64,000 nucleotides of DNA from Caulobacter vibrioides. GTDB lineage: Bacteria; Pseudomonadota; Alphaproteobacteria; Caulobacterales; Caulobacteraceae. The position numbers and the translations under genes are program-made. Position 1 is the stretch's first letter, and every line of letters starts with the position of its first letter. The stretch lies in NCBI GenBank assembly GCA_001449105.1, contig LNIY01000002.1, positions 1 through 64,000 on the forward strand. Reading direction: 5' to 3'. Below the pieces are notes generated by a model. It was not told the origin of the DNA, ran no database searches, and saw only the letters and a list, made by a program, of their open reading frames with translations. Positions 40,609 through 49,806 of this stretch are shown in pieces.

Positions 40609-40650
40609 TTGCGATGAGAACGAAAGGGGAATAGAGAACAAAAAGGCAAC
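40609..40650 (+). promoter_or_regulatory. Candidate promoter with LexA-like half sites before sidA
   Basis: A -35-like TTGCGA (40609-40614) and a weak -10-like AATAGAGA (40630-40637) overlap two near matches to the Caulobacter LexA site GTTC-N7-GTTC, read here as its complement GAAC-N7-GAAC. They are GAAC-N7-GAAT at 40618-40632 and GAAC-N7-CAAC at 40636-40650; each differs from consensus by one base. Overlap with the -10 is what a repressor site would show. Confidence 0.5.
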
Positions 40651-40676
40651 TGGCCAACGAGCTGTGGAGGGATGTG

Positions 40677-40766
40677 ATGGTCCGGATCGCGCGTGAGTCT
40701 TTGGCGCTTGTATCTGTCGCCGGCTTCGTCTGGATGATGTGTTCGGTCGCCCAGTTGGTGGCCTGA
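40677..40766 (+). CDS. sidA: SidA-like 29-residue inner-membrane cell-division inhibitor
   Basis: A tiny gene of 29 codons plus stop with a strong GGAGGG site 7 bases before the ATG. The product has a short charged start (MVRIARES) and one hydrophobic helix ([21 protein letters not shown]). In Caulobacter crescentus SidA is a 29-residue inner-membrane peptide, made under SOS control, that blocks division by acting on FtsW/FtsN, and as I recall its gene is next to dnaE. Length, helix, position and the LexA-like sites all agree. I cannot align it residue by residue from memory. Confidence 0.72.
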   Translation: MVRIARESLALVSVAGFVWMMCSVAQLVA

Positions 40767-40792
40767 GTCGAATAGCAGCGAGGGTCATGGTC

Positions 40793-43700
40793 ATGTCGGG
40801 TGTGGAAGGTCAGGGTTTCGTCCACCTCCGCGTCCGGTCGGCCTACTCGCTGCTGGAAGGGGCCATCAAGGCCGACAAGATCCCGGGCATGGCCGCCGCG
40901 GGCGGCATGCCCGCCGCGGGCATCACCGACCGGGCCAATCTGTTCGGCGCCCTGGAGTTCTCCGTCTATTCGAAGGACAACGGCATCCAGCCGATCATCG
41001 GCTGCGCCCTGCCGGTGAAGGGCATCGGCGCCAAGCCGTCCGAGCGCTGGGCGCGCGAGCCGACGATCACCCTGCTGGTGCAGAACGAGCGGGGCTACCT
41101 GAACCTTTCCGAGCTGTCGTCGCTGGCCTATCTGGAAAGCGGCGAACTGGCCGAGCCGGTCGTGCCGTGGGCCAAGGTGGTCGAGCACGCCGAGGGGCTG
41201 ATCCTGCTGTCGGGCGGAACCGACGGTCCGGTCGACAGCCTGTTCGCGGCCGGCAAGACCGCCGAGGGCAATGCGGCCCTGGCCGAGATGCAGCAGGTGT
41301 TCGGCGACCGCTTCTATGTCGAGCTCCAGCGCCACGGCCTGCCGCAGCAGGCGGCGGCCGAGCCGGGCCTTGTCGACTGGGCCTACGACCACGACGCGCC
41401 GCTGGTGGCGACCAACGACTGCTACTACGCCAAGCCCAATCTCTACGACGCGCACGATGCGCTGCTGTGCATCGCCGACGGCTCGTTCGTGGGCCAGGAC
41501 GAGCGTCGCCGGGTGACACCCGAGCACTGGTTCAAGCCGGCCGAGGACATGCGCAAGCTGTTCGCCGACCTGCCGGAAGCCTGCGACAACACCCTCGACA
41601 TCGCCCGCCGCTGCGCCTTCATGGTCAAGAAGCGCGACCCCATCCTGCCCAGCTTCCCGACCGGCGACGGCCGCAACGAAGCCGAGGAACTGGCGCACCA
41701 GGCCCGCGAAGGCCTGCGCATGCGCCTCGATGGGCTGACCCTGGCGGTCGAGGAGCACGTCTACTGGGAGCGGCTCGACTTCGAACTGGGCATCATCGTC
41801 AAGATGGGCTTCCCAGGCTACTTCCTGATCGTTTCCGACTTCATCAAATGGGGCAAGGATCACGGCATCCCGGTCGGTCCGGGGCGGGGTTCGGGCGCAG
41901 GTTCGCTGGTCGCCTGGGTGCTGACCATCACCGACCTGGACCCGCTGCGCTTCGGCCTGCTGTTCGAGCGCTTCCTCAATCCCGAGCGGGTCTCGATGCC
42001 CGACTTCGACGTCGACTTCTGCCAGGAGCGACGCGAAGAGGTGATCGCCTACGTGCAGGACAAGTACGGCCGCGATCGCGTGGCCCAGATCATCACCTTC
42101 GGTTCGTTGCAGGCCCGCGCCGTGCTGCGCGACGTCGGTCGGGTGATGCAGCTGCCGCTGGGCCTGGTCGACCGTCTCTGCAAGATGGTGCCCAACAACC
42201 CGGCCGCGCCGGTGACCCTGGCCCAGGCCATCGACATCGAGCCGCGCCTGAAGCAGGCCAAGGACGAGGACGCCAACGTCTCCAACTGCCTGGACGTGGC
42301 CCTGCAGCTGGAAGGCCTGTTCCGCAACGCCTCGACCCACGCGGCCGGCGTGGTGATCGGCGACCGGCCGCTGACCCAGCTGACGCCGCTCTACAAGGAT
42401 CCGCGCTCGGATTTTCCCGCCACCCAGTTCAACATGAAGTGGGTCGAGAGCGCGGGCCTGGTGAAGTTCGACTTCCTGGGCCTGAAGACCCTGACCGTGC
42501 TCGACCGCGCGGTGAAGCACCTGCGCAAGCGCGGCATGGAGGTCGATCTGGGCCGCCTGCCGTTCGACGACGCCAAGAGCTACGAACTGCTCGCCTCGGG
42601 CCAGACGGTCGGCGTGTTCCAGCTGGAAAGCCAGGGCATGCGCGACACCCTGCGCAAGATGCGCTGCGGCTCGATCGAGGAGATCACCGCACTGATCTCG
42701 CTTTACCGTCCGGGCCCGATGGACAACATCGACACCTTCGTCGACTGCAAGTTCGGCCGCAAACCCGTCGACACCCTGCACCCGTCGCTGGAGAACGTGC
42801 TGCGCGAGACCTACGGGGTCATCGTGTACCAGGAGCAGGTGATGCAGATCGCCCAGATCCTGGCCGGCTACAGCCTGGGCGAGGCCGACCTGCTGCGTCG
42901 CGCCATGGGTAAGAAGAAGAAGGAGGAGATGGATCTCCAGAAGATCCGCTTCGTCTCCGGCGCCAAGGAAAAGGGCGTGCCCGAAGAGCAGTCGGGCTCG
43001 ATCTTCGAACTGGTGGCCAAGTTCGCCGGCTATGGCTTCAACAAGAGCCACGCCGCCGCCTACGCCCTGATCGCCTACCAGACGGCCTGGCTGAAGGCCA
43101 ACACGCCGGTCGAGTTCCTCGCCGCGTCGATGAGCCTGGATATCTCCAACACCGACAAGCTGGCGGTCTTCCACCAGGACGCCCGCCGCTTCTCGATCAC
43201 GGTGCGGGCCCCGGACGTGAACCGCTCGGGCGCCGACTTCGAGGTCGAGAACGGCGAGGTGCTCTACGCCCTCGGCGCCGTCCGCAACGTCGGTCTGGAA
43301 GCCATGAAGCACCTCGTCGCCGTGCGCGAGGAGGGCGGTCCGTTCCGCGACATCTTCGACTTCGTCGAGCGGGTGGATCCCAAGCAGGTCAATAAGCGCG
43401 CCATCGAAAACCTGGCGCGGGCGGGGGCCTTCGACTCCTTCAACAAGAACCGCGCCCAGCTGTTCGCCAACGCCGACGTGCTGATCGCCCACGGCCAGAG
43501 CGTCGCGGCCGATCGACAGGGCGGCCAGCACGCCCTGTTCGGCGGCGACGCGGCCGCCAGCCGCCCGCGCCTGAAGAAGGTCGAGCCCTGGACCCAGGTC
43601 GACCTGCTGGACGAGGAACTTTCGGCGATCGGCTTCTATCTGACCGGTCACCCGCTGGAGGACATGGTCGGCATGCTGCGCCGCCGGCGCACCGTGATGC

Positions 43701-44224
43701 TCACCGAGGCCATGGCCCAGGCCGAGGCCGGGGCCGAGGCCCTGCGGATGTGCGGCATCGTTCGTCGCCGCCAGGAGCGCGCCTCGCAGAGCGGCGAGCG
43801 CTTCGCCTTCGTGTCGCTGTCGGATCCGTCGGGCGAGTACGAGGTGCTGTTCCCGCCGGAATCCCTGCGCAAGTGCCGCGACGTGCTGGAGCCGGGCAAG
43901 GGCGTGGTCATCAAGGTCCGCTCCAAGGCCCGCGACGGCGAGGTGCGGTTCTTCGGCGATGACGCCGAGCCGATCGAGAAGGCCATCGAGAATGTCGTGG
44001 CCGGCCTGCGGGTGCACCTGTCGCCCGCCGCCACCGAGATCGAGGCGCTCAAGCGCCGCATCGAGCCGGCCATGACCCAGAAGGGCGGCGAGATCAGCTT
44101 CGTGGCGGCCCTGGGCGGCGGCCGTGAGATCGAGCTCAAGCTGCCGGGCCGCTACACGCTGGACGCTTCGCTGCGCGGCGCGCTGAAGACAGCGCCGGGC
44201 GTGGCGCTGCTGGAAGACATCTAG
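40793..44224 (+). CDS. dnaE: DNA polymerase III subunit alpha
   Basis: The 1143-residue replicative polymerase (DnaE1). Domains in order: PHP (starting [21 protein letters not shown]), polymerase core with catalytic aspartates Asp406 and Asp408 in PDFDVDFC, the helix-hairpin-helix region, and an OB-fold near residues 980-1060 ([13 protein letters not shown]). The ATG with GAGGG 8 bases upstream was chosen; another ATG lies 6 bases earlier. It starts 26 bases after the sidA stop, so SOS-driven transcripts could run into it. Two GAGTC (GANTC) sites lie at 40695 and 40765. Confidence 0.96.
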   Translation: MSGVEGQGFVHLRVRSAYSLLEGAIKADKIPGMAAAGGMPAAGITDRANLFGALEFSVYSKDNGIQPIIGCALPVKGIGAKPSERWAREPTITLLVQNERGYLNLSELSSLAYLESGELAEPVVPWAKVVEHAEGLILLSGGTDGPVDSLFAAGKTAEGNAALAEMQQVFGDRFYVELQRHGLPQQAAAEPGLVDWAYDHDAPLVATNDCYYAKPNLYDAHDALLCIADGSFVGQDERRRVTPEHWFKPAEDMRKLFADLPEACDNTLDIARRCAFMVKKRDPILPSFPTGDGRNEAEELAHQAREGLRMRLDGLTLAVEEHVYWERLDFELGIIVKMGFPGYFLIVSDFIKWGKDHGIPVGPGRGSGAGSLVAWVLTITDLDPLRFGLLFERFLNPERVSMPDFDVDFCQERREEVIAYVQDKYGRDRVAQIITFGSLQARAVLRDVGRVMQLPLGLVDRLCKMVPNNPAAPVTLAQAIDIEPRLKQAKDEDANVSNCLDVALQLEGLFRNASTHAAGVVIGDRPLTQLTPLYKDPRSDFPATQFNMKWVESAGLVKFDFLGLKTLTVLDRAVKHLRKRGMEVDLGRLPFDDAKSYELLASGQTVGVFQLESQGMRDTLRKMRCGSIEEITALISLYRPGPMDNIDTFVDCKFGRKPVDTLHPSLENVLRETYGVIVYQEQVMQIAQILAGYSLGEADLLRRAMGKKKKEEMDLQKIRFVSGAKEKGVPEEQSGSIFELVAKFAGYGFNKSHAAAYALIAYQTAWLKANTPVEFLAASMSLDISNTDKLAVFHQDARRFSITVRAPDVNRSGADFEVENGEVLYALGAVRNVGLEAMKHLVAVREEGGPFRDIFDFVERVDPKQVNKRAIENLARAGAFDSFNKNRAQLFANADVLIAHGQSVAADRQGGQHALFGGDAAASRPRLKKVEPWTQVDLLDEELSAIGFYLTGHPLEDMVGMLRRRRTVMLTEAMAQAEAGAEALRMCGIVRRRQERASQSGERFAFVSLSDPSGEYEVLFPPESLRKCRDVLEPGKGVVIKVRSKARDGEVRFFGDDAEPIEKAIENVVAGLRVHLSPAATEIEALKRRIEPAMTQKGGEISFVAALGGGREIELKLPGRYTLDASLRGALKTAPGVALLEDI

Positions 44225-44593
44225 GGGCCCGCTTGGCGGGCGCGGGCGCTGGCGCTGGCGCTGGCGCCGGACCTGTTTGGTCCTCCTTCGGGAGGATCTG
44301 GCCGGGATGGAACCCCCGGAAAGGCCGCTGATCGCCGTCGAGGTTCGCCCCTCGGTCGCGAGGGCGGGCGAGAGGGCGAACGGCTGGGCTCGGAGCGCGT
44401 GCCGGCCTGCGGGGACGCGGGACCGCCTCGGGGGCCGCCGCCGGGACGGCGTGGCGGGTCTGGACGGCTGGCGTCCGCCGCGGGCTTCATCGACCGGATC
44501 GGCCTGCCGGGATGAACCCCGCCGGGGCGACCAAGTCGGGATGATAAGATAGGAGGCGCCGGACCTGGGCCCGGCGCGACTAGGGAGGAAGCG
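44225..44593. other. Non-coding gap after dnaE
   Basis: No gene is supported. The stretch opens with a GGCGCT tandem run (about 44246-44267) and a compact hairpin TCCTCC-TTCG-GGAGGA at 44281-44296 with a stable UUCG loop but no T-run. Near its end GCGCCGG pairs with CCGGCGC (about 44556-44577), just before the next gene. Confidence 0.55.
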
Positions 44594-44944
44594 ATGACAC
44601 AGCATACCGGCGGCTGCCAGTGCGGCAGGGTCCGCTTCGAGGTCGAGGCCGACCTGTCGCAAACCATCACCTGCAACTGTTCGCGCTGCGGCAAGCTGGG
44701 CTCGGTCCTGGCCTTCGCGCCGATCGACCAGTTCCACCTGCTGTCGGGCGAGGACGCCCTGACCGAGTACCGGTTCAACACCGGCAAGATCCGGCACCTG
44801 TTCTGCGCCGACTGCGGCATCGAATCCTTCGCCCGCGGCGAGGCGCCGAACGGCGCGAAGATGGCGGCGATCAATGTCCGCTGCGTCGACGGCGTCGACG
44901 TCTTCGCCCTAGAGCCGCAGCAGGTGGACGGCAAGTCGTTCTGA
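44594..44944 (+). CDS. GFA-family zinc protein, second copy
   Basis: 116 residues with the GFA zinc ligands CQCG (residues 8-11), CNCSRC (about 27-32) and LFCADCGIESF, the last nearer to the canonical HxFCxxCG than in the copy at 10760-11128. The two share the fold but are not close duplicates. Function is unproven beyond a link to glutathione adducts in the founding member. A strong GGGAGGAAG ribosome site precedes the ATG. It stands alone. Confidence 0.82.
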   Translation: MTQHTGGCQCGRVRFEVEADLSQTITCNCSRCGKLGSVLAFAPIDQFHLLSGEDALTEYRFNTGKIRHLFCADCGIESFARGEAPNGAKMAAINVRCVDGVDVFALEPQQVDGKSF

Positions 44945-45305
44945 GGACGATCGGCCGGGCGCTCTTGTCGCGTGCGGCTGACGTCCATGACCGGGGCGGC
45001 GAGATATCCGGCCTCAGGCGGCGCAACCGGATGATCAACAGGCGTTCGACGCCTGACCGCTCCGGCGAGACCCGGGAGAGGGGCGCGTAGGGTGTCGGGT
45101 TGGCGGGGCCTGCGCCCGCTCTGAGGGGCCGATCGGTGCGAGGCAGGCCCCTGCAGGATCCGGTGGATCGGACTTGGCGCCGCGATAGGGGCCGCCCCTC
45201 ACGGCTTGGCCGATAGGGCAGCTGGCAGGGGGAGTCCGTCCTTCCCGAAAGGCGGCTTCGGGCTGATCGACATTCCTGCGCTCGGGCCGATTTCACACCG
45301 AGCAC

Positions 45306-45396
45306 CCCCGCGAAGGCGGGGATGCAAGCCGAGGTCGGAGATGATCCAAGGCTTAGCCACGCCTGAAAGCCAGCTTGCGTCCCCGCCTTCGCGGGG
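45306..45396. repeat. Inverted interspersed repeat (CCCCGCCTTCGCGGGG type)
   Basis: Two 24-base arms, 45306-45329 and 45373-45396, are complementary with a single mismatch; each arm also contains the small hairpin CCCCGC-gaag-GCGGGG. The unit lies in a 561-base stretch (44945-45505) without a supported gene. It looks like one of the dispersed intergenic palindromes of this genus. Confidence 0.7.
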
Positions 45397-45443
45397 ATTG
45401 AGCGGGTTGGGAGCGGCAAGCCCTCGAATATCGATCCGCCCTA

Positions 45444-45460
45444 GGGTCCGTACCCAATAG
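45444..45460 (+). mobile_element. Candidate left terminal repeat of a decayed IS5-family element
   Basis: The run GGGTCCGTACCCAATAG, preceded by CTA, resembles the terminal inverted repeats of the IS427 group of IS5-family elements, which insert at TA. It lies 46 bases before the transposase fragment, where the left end is expected. No matching right end is seen downstream. Confidence 0.4.
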
Positions 45461-45505
45461 GCTCTGGCGGCGCGGGGTGGTCGCTGATTCCAGGCTCCTG
45501 GAAGG

Positions 45506-45853
45506 GTGTCATTGGAAATGGCCAGGCAGGTTCAGTGGCTTGGCGACGAGGAGCCGGCTCGGATCGAACCGCTGGCGCCCCAGGGGTGCAAGGGCGCGCG
45601 CCGGATGGACGATCGCCGGGTGAGCTCGTGCATCGTCCACATGCTCAAGAGCGGGGGGCTGGTGTGGCTGCCCGCCGGAATTTTAGCCTACATGACGGCA
45701 TACAACCGCTTCAACCGCTGGAGCGGCAGGGGGCTTGAGATGTTCGAGACGCTGACGGGCCGCGCAGGCATCTGCGGCGCAGTGATCGACGCCACCGACG
45801 TCAAGGCGCATGGCTCGCCGCCTGCTTGTGGGCGCGTCCCGCGCGGTCCCTGA
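45506..45853 (+). pseudogene. Truncated IS5-family transposase remnant
   Basis: An open frame of 115 codons whose product resembles the start of IS5/IS427-group transposases: VQWLGDEEPARIEPL, then GARRMDDRRVSSCIVHMLKSGG, YNRFNRWSGRGLEMFETL and DATDVKAHGS. Relatives continue to the catalytic DDE centre at about 250-270 residues; here only the helix-turn-helix part and the first aspartate region remain. The stretch GGLVWLPAGILAYMTAYNRF has diverged from the usual GGRWRDCPxxYGPxTTxYNRF. It is a dead fragment. Confidence 0.8.
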
Positions 45854-45871
45854 CCGCGCCGCCTGTAGGGC

Positions 45872-46588
45872 TCAGCGCGCGGTGAACCTGACCGTGGTCG
45901 GAACCGCGGGCGCGCCGGCCTCCGAAGCGAACTTCCGATAGCGGTCGCTGTTGAAGCCGATCTCGTAGTCGCGGCCCGCCTGGACGGTGCAGGCCAGGGT
46001 GAAGCTCCGCCGGTCTTCGGACTGCACCGGCCTGGCATCGCAGGCCGGGAAGGTAGCCGGATCGCGGGCGACGAACGACCAGCTGGCCTGCATCGGCTGG
46101 TCGAAGATGACCGTCACGGCCAGCCGGCCCGCTGGAACCACGGCGCCGGACGCGGGGGAGACGGCGATCACGCGCGGCGGCGTCTGCGGCGTGGAGGAGG
46201 GGCGGTCGGCGACGGCGAGGGCGGCGAAGGCGCCGATCGAGGCGGCCAGGACGACGATCATGGAGGCTCCGGCGAGAAGGGGCCAGGCGGCCCGGGGTGG
46301 AAGGTTGCGTCTTCCGCCATGGCCGGCCGGACGGGGCGCGGCCACCCCGATTTTCTCGTCCCAGGTTTCTTGTGGCTCGGAGTCGAGAGGCCGTGCGTCG
46401 CCGGCGGCGAGCCGCGCCAGCTGGCGGCTGCTGCCGACGCCGGTCTTGCGCCGCGCCTCGCGCAGCCGTTCGTTGACAGCCCCCTCGCTGACGCCCAGTT
46501 CGACCGCCGCGCTCTTGGCGGTATGGCCCCGCGCTAGCAGCACGAGGGCGCGGCGTTCGGCGTCGGTGAGGCGCGAGAGGTCAGGCAT
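45872..46588 (-). CDS. Membrane-tethered LuxR-type HTH protein with periplasmic Ig-like domain
   Basis: 238 residues in three parts. Residues 1-55 form a LuxR/GerE helix-turn-helix ([44 protein letters not shown]). Residues 104-127 are one hydrophobic helix ([25 protein letters not shown]). Residues about 138-238 match a bacterial Ig-like fold ([27 protein letters not shown]) with Cys183 and Cys200 as a likely disulfide. So a DNA-binding head would sit in the cytoplasm and a sensor domain outside. No partner gene is adjacent. The target genes are unknown. Confidence 0.8.
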   Translation of the reverse strand: MPDLSRLTDAERRALVLLARGHTAKSAAVELGVSEGAVNERLREARRKTGVGSSRQLARLAAGDARPLDSEPQETWDEKIGVAAPRPAGHGGRRNLPPRAAWPLLAGASMIVVLAASIGAFAALAVADRPSSTPQTPPRVIAVSPASGAVVPAGRLAVTVIFDQPMQASWSFVARDPATFPACDARPVQSEDRRSFTLACTVQAGRDYEIGFNSDRYRKFASEAGAPAVPTTVRFTAR

Positions 46589-46782
46589 CGGGAATCAGGT
46601 TCGGTGCGCGGCTTGCGTGAGGTGCGGCCTGGCACTCAATCCCTTCGCCGCCCGCTCGGCAATGGCCGGAGGGGACGGTGGAACGCGGGCCGCCCGGCGC
46701 CGCGCCCGGCGGCCAAGGCGTGCGCGCGCCCCTGAATGTCCGGAAAGAACGCCCCTTCAGGCATGGGCGCCTCGGGAAAGGC

Positions 46783-46810
46783 TTGCATTCTCGCCGTTTC
46801 ACGACTATCT
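46783..46810 (+). promoter_or_regulatory. Possible rpsB promoter
   Basis: TTGCAT (46783-46788) and GACTATCT (46803-46810) with a 14-base gap approach the housekeeping consensus. It would give a leader of about 125 bases before rpsB. The leader holds a clear hairpin CTCCAG-AATGGT-CTGGAG (46881-46898), a possible site for S2 feedback. The remainder of the 46589-46943 gap shows nothing else. Confidence 0.4.
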
Positions 46811-46943
46811 GCGCGCCATTCCACACGCGGACGTTCGGCAGCATCGGGGAGACATCCCGGCGTCGCCGTTCCGGTCCCGCCTCCAGAATGGTCTGGAGCG
46901 GGGGTGTCCGCGGAGGTTCAACCGGAAAAAGGATAAAGGCCCG

Positions 46944-47792
46944 ATGGCTCTTCCCGAATTCTCCATGCGTCAGCTCCTCGAAGCCGGCGCCCACTTCGGC
47001 CACCAGACCCACCGCTGGAACCCGAAGATGGACCGCTACATCTTCGGTTCGCGCTCGAACATCCACATCATCGACCTGTCGCAGACCATCCCGCTGCTGC
47101 ACCAGGCCCTGGTGAAGGTCCGTGAAGTCGCCGCCGCCGGCGGCCGCGTGCTGTTCGTCGGCACCAAGCGTCAGGCTTCGGACCCGGTCGCCACGGCCGC
47201 CAAGCGCTGCGCCCAGTACTACGTGAACCACCGCTGGCTCGGCGGCACCCTGACCAACTGGCGCACCGTCTCGGGCTCGATCGCTCGTCTGCGCGAGCTG
47301 GAAGGCATCATGGGCGGCGAAGGCGCCGGCCGTTCCAAGAAGGAACTGCTGCAGCTGACCCGCGAGCGCGACAAGCTGGAACTGTCGCTGGGCGGCATCA
47401 AGGACATGGGCGGCATCCCCGACATCATGTTCGTGATCGACACCAACAAGGAAGCGATCGCGATCCTGGAAGCCCGCAAGCTGAACATCCCGGTCGTCGC
47501 CATCCTCGACACCAACTGCGATCCGGACGGCATCACCTACCCGATCCCGGGTAACGACGACGCCGCCCGCGCTCTGCAGCTCTACTGCGACCTGATCGCC
47601 GACGCCGTCCTCGACGGCCTGGCCGCCGGTCAAGCCGCCTCGGGCGTCGACCTGGGCGCTTCGGTCGCTCCGATCGAGCCGGCCCTGGCCCGCGAACTGA
47701 CCCCGGAAGCCGCCCCGGAAGCTGCCGCTCCCGAAGCCGCCGCCGAGGAAGTCGCCGCCGCCCCGGCCGCCGACGAGTCGACCGCTGGCTGA
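46944..47792 (+). CDS. rpsB: 30S ribosomal protein S2
   Basis: A 282-residue S2 with the family marks [38 protein letters not shown] and [26 protein letters not shown]. The last 50 residues are an alanine/proline/glutamate-rich tail ([21 protein letters not shown]), longer than in E. coli and common in this group. The frame is open far upstream but the ATG after AAAGG starts the family domain. It heads the rpsB-tsf pair. Confidence 0.97.
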   Translation: MALPEFSMRQLLEAGAHFGHQTHRWNPKMDRYIFGSRSNIHIIDLSQTIPLLHQALVKVREVAAAGGRVLFVGTKRQASDPVATAAKRCAQYYVNHRWLGGTLTNWRTVSGSIARLRELEGIMGGEGAGRSKKELLQLTRERDKLELSLGGIKDMGGIPDIMFVIDTNKEAIAILEARKLNIPVVAILDTNCDPDGITYPIPGNDDAARALQLYCDLIADAVLDGLAAGQAASGVDLGASVAPIEPALARELTPEAAPEAAAPEAAAEEVAAAPAADESTAG

Positions 47793-47803
47793 TTTTTCTT
47801 CGG

Positions 47804-47833
47804 CCGCCGGCGCTCCCTTGGGAGCGTCGGCGG
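47804..47833 (+). terminator. Strong hairpin after rpsB
   Basis: A 13-bp stem, CCGCCGGCGCTCC paired with GGAGCGTCGGCGG (one wobble), with a 4-base loop, 12 bases past the rpsB stop. No T-run follows, so it may stabilise the rpsB end or partly stop transcription before tsf. Confidence 0.55.
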
Positions 47834-47852
47834 TCGTCGCGCTACCGACACG

Positions 47853-47876
47853 CGACCGGGCTATCAAGCCCGGTCG
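47853..47876 (+). promoter_or_regulatory. Second hairpin in the rpsB-tsf gap
   Basis: A perfect 10-bp stem, CGACCGGGCT paired with AGCCCGGTCG, around ATCA, 27 bases before the tsf ATG. Together with the hairpin at 47804-47833 it could tune the S2 to EF-Ts ratio. No T-run follows. Confidence 0.4.
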
Positions 47877-47903
47877 CTAAACGTTTGAATCTGGAGATTT
47901 TCC

Positions 47904-48845
47904 ATGGCTGAGATCACGGCTGCGCTGGTCAAGGAACTGCGCGAAAAGTCCGGCGTCGGCATGATGGACTGCAAGAAGGCCCTGGCCGAGAACAACGGCG
48001 ACATCGAGGCCTCCATCGACTGGCTGCGCGCCAAGGGCCTGTCCAAGGCCGCCAAGAAGGCCGACCGCGCCGCCGCCGAAGGCCTGGTGGCCATCGCCGT
48101 CGCCGAAGCCGGCGCTGGTGAAACCGCCACGGCCGTCGAAGTGAACGCCGAAACCGACTTCGTGTCGCGCAACGACCTGTTCCAGGGCGCCGCCCGTCAG
48201 ATCGCCGGCGCCGCTCTGGGCACCGACGGTTCGGTCGAAGCCATCACCGGCGCCAAGCTGGCCGGCGGCGAGACCGTTCAGGACCACCTGACCAACCTGA
48301 TCGCCACGATCGGCGAGAACATGATGGTCCGCCGCGCCGCCAAGCACAGCGTCGAGAACGGCGTCGTCGCCTCGTACGTCCACAACGCCACCGCGCCGGA
48401 CCTCGGCCGCATCGGCGTGCTGGTCGCCCTCGAGTCGACCGTTGGCGACAAGGCCGCCCTGCGCGAACTGGGCCGCAAGATCGCCATGCACGTGGCCGCG
48501 ACCGCCCCGCTGTCGCTGTCGCCGGACGATCTGGACCCGGCCGCCATCGAGCGTGAAAAGGCCGTGTTCACCGAGCAGGCTCTGGAGTCGGGCAAGCCGG
48601 CTTCGGTCATCGAGAAGATGATCGAAGGCCGCATCCGCAAGTTCCTGGAAGAAGTCGTGCTGCTGAAGCAAGCCTTCGTCATGAACCCGGACCAGACCGT
48701 CGAGCAGCTGGTGGCTGAAGCCGGCAAGACCCTCGGCGCGCCGATCACCGTGAAGGGCTTCACCCGTCTCGCCCTCGGCGAAGGCGTGGAAAAGAAGCAG
48801 GACGACTTCGCCGCCGAAGTCGCCTCGATGACCGGTCAGGCCTAA
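47904..48845 (+). CDS. tsf: Elongation factor Ts
   Basis: A 313-residue EF-Ts, the GDP-exchange factor for EF-Tu. It begins [39 protein letters not shown], a UBA-like domain with the conserved signature, followed by the core ([16 protein letters not shown]) and dimerisation domains. It is in the common rpsB-tsf-pyrH-frr order. A strong terminator follows, so it ends the first transcript. Confidence 0.97.
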   Translation: MAEITAALVKELREKSGVGMMDCKKALAENNGDIEASIDWLRAKGLSKAAKKADRAAAEGLVAIAVAEAGAGETATAVEVNAETDFVSRNDLFQGAARQIAGAALGTDGSVEAITGAKLAGGETVQDHLTNLIATIGENMMVRRAAKHSVENGVVASYVHNATAPDLGRIGVLVALESTVGDKAALRELGRKIAMHVAATAPLSLSPDDLDPAAIEREKAVFTEQALESGKPASVIEKMIEGRIRKFLEEVVLLKQAFVMNPDQTVEQLVAEAGKTLGAPITVKGFTRLALGEGVEKKQDDFAAEVASMTGQA

Positions 48846-48908
48846 GGCCGACCAGGACAATGAAGGCGGCGGGCCTCGGCTTCGCCGCTTTCAAGGTCGA
48901 TAAATCAA

Positions 48909-48948
48909 GGGCGCGGCGCGCATCGAGCGCGCGCCGCGCCCTTTTTTT
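48909..48948 (+). terminator. Intrinsic terminator after tsf
   Basis: A perfect 13-bp GC stem, GGGCGCGGCGCGC paired with GCGCGCCGCGCCC, with a 7-base loop and seven Ts. It is the clearest terminator in the window and separates rpsB-tsf from pyrH, which must then have its own promoter in the next 100 bases. Confidence 0.93.
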
Positions 48949-49047
48949 GTGCTTGAACGGGCGCGCGCCCGCTTGGCGCAAAACCGATCCCACTTTTGTG
49001 TAACGCGCACTATGGTGCGTGCCGACGACTCAGGAAGAGCCCGGTCC

Positions 49048-49779
49048 ATGTCTGATCCCATCCCCGCCAAGCCGTACCGTCGTCTTCTGCTCAAGGTTTC
49101 CGGCGAAGTGCTGATGGGCGAAACGCCCTACGGGATCGACACCAACACCGTCCAATCCGTCGCCTCCGACATCGCCGAGATCGTCAAGTCGGGCGTCGAG
49201 TTGTGCCTGGTGATCGGCGGCGGCAACATCTTCCGCGGCATGGCCGGCGCGGCCAAGGGCATGGAGCGCTCCAGCGCCGACTACATGGGCATGCTGGCCA
49301 CCGTGATGAACGCCCTGGCCATGCAGGACGCCCTCGAGCGCATCGGCGTCGAGACCCGCGTGCAGTCGGCCATCCCGATGGCCACCGTCTGCGAGCCCTA
49401 CATCCGTCGCCGCGCCCAGCGCCACCTCGAGAAGGGCCGCGTGGTGATCTTCGCCGCGGGCACCGGCAACCCGTTCTTCACCACCGACACCGCCGCCGCC
49501 CTGCGCGCCGCCGAAATGCAGTGCGACGCCCTGTTCAAGGGCACCAGCGTCGACGGCGTCTACACCGCCGATCCCAAGAAGGATCCGAACGCCCAGCGCT
49601 ACGACCGGCTGAGCTACATGGACGTGCTGGCCAAGGACCTGCGCGTCATGGACGCCTCGGCGGTCGCGTTGATGCGCGACAGCAACATCCCGATCGTGGT
49701 GTTCTCGATCAAGGGGCGGGGTAACCTGCTCAGCGTGCTGCGTGGCGAAGGCACGCACACCGTCGTCGCGAACGCCTGA
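49048..49779 (+). CDS. pyrH: UMP kinase
   Basis: A 243-residue amino-acid-kinase-fold enzyme that phosphorylates UMP to UDP. Marks: [60 protein letters not shown] and [14 protein letters not shown]. The frame is open 33 codons further up, but this ATG fits the family. A small palindrome (CGCAC-TATG-GTGCG, about 49007-49020) lies upstream. frr follows after 27 bases. Confidence 0.96.
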   Translation: MSDPIPAKPYRRLLLKVSGEVLMGETPYGIDTNTVQSVASDIAEIVKSGVELCLVIGGGNIFRGMAGAAKGMERSSADYMGMLATVMNALAMQDALERIGVETRVQSAIPMATVCEPYIRRRAQRHLEKGRVVIFAAGTGNPFFTTDTAAALRAAEMQCDALFKGTSVDGVYTADPKKDPNAQRYDRLSYMDVLAKDLRVMDASAVALMRDSNIPIVVFSIKGRGNLLSVLRGEGTHTVVANA

Positions 49780-49806
49780 TCATTCAAAGCGAAGAGAGCC
49801 CAAGCC

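Noticed and set aside
44281..44296. An intrinsic terminator after dnaE
   Set aside because: The hairpin is strong but it lacks a T-run, so it is described only as a hairpin.
44277..44552. A 91-codon frame between dnaE and the GFA gene
   Set aside because: Arginine- and glycine-rich product without a family, weak start context; most likely non-coding.
40085..44797. Open frame of 1570 codons on the minus strand across dnaE and its flanks
   Set aside because: It runs through sidA, dnaE and the start of the nucleoside hydrolase, lacks any domain and mirrors dnaE codon bias.
45306..45396. A possible CRISPR array
   Set aside because: There are only two units, in inverted orientation, with no regular spacers and no cas genes.
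45206..45460. An 84-codon frame upstream of the transposase remnant
   Set aside because: It reads through the inverted repeat and the presumed IS end, so it cannot be a real gene.
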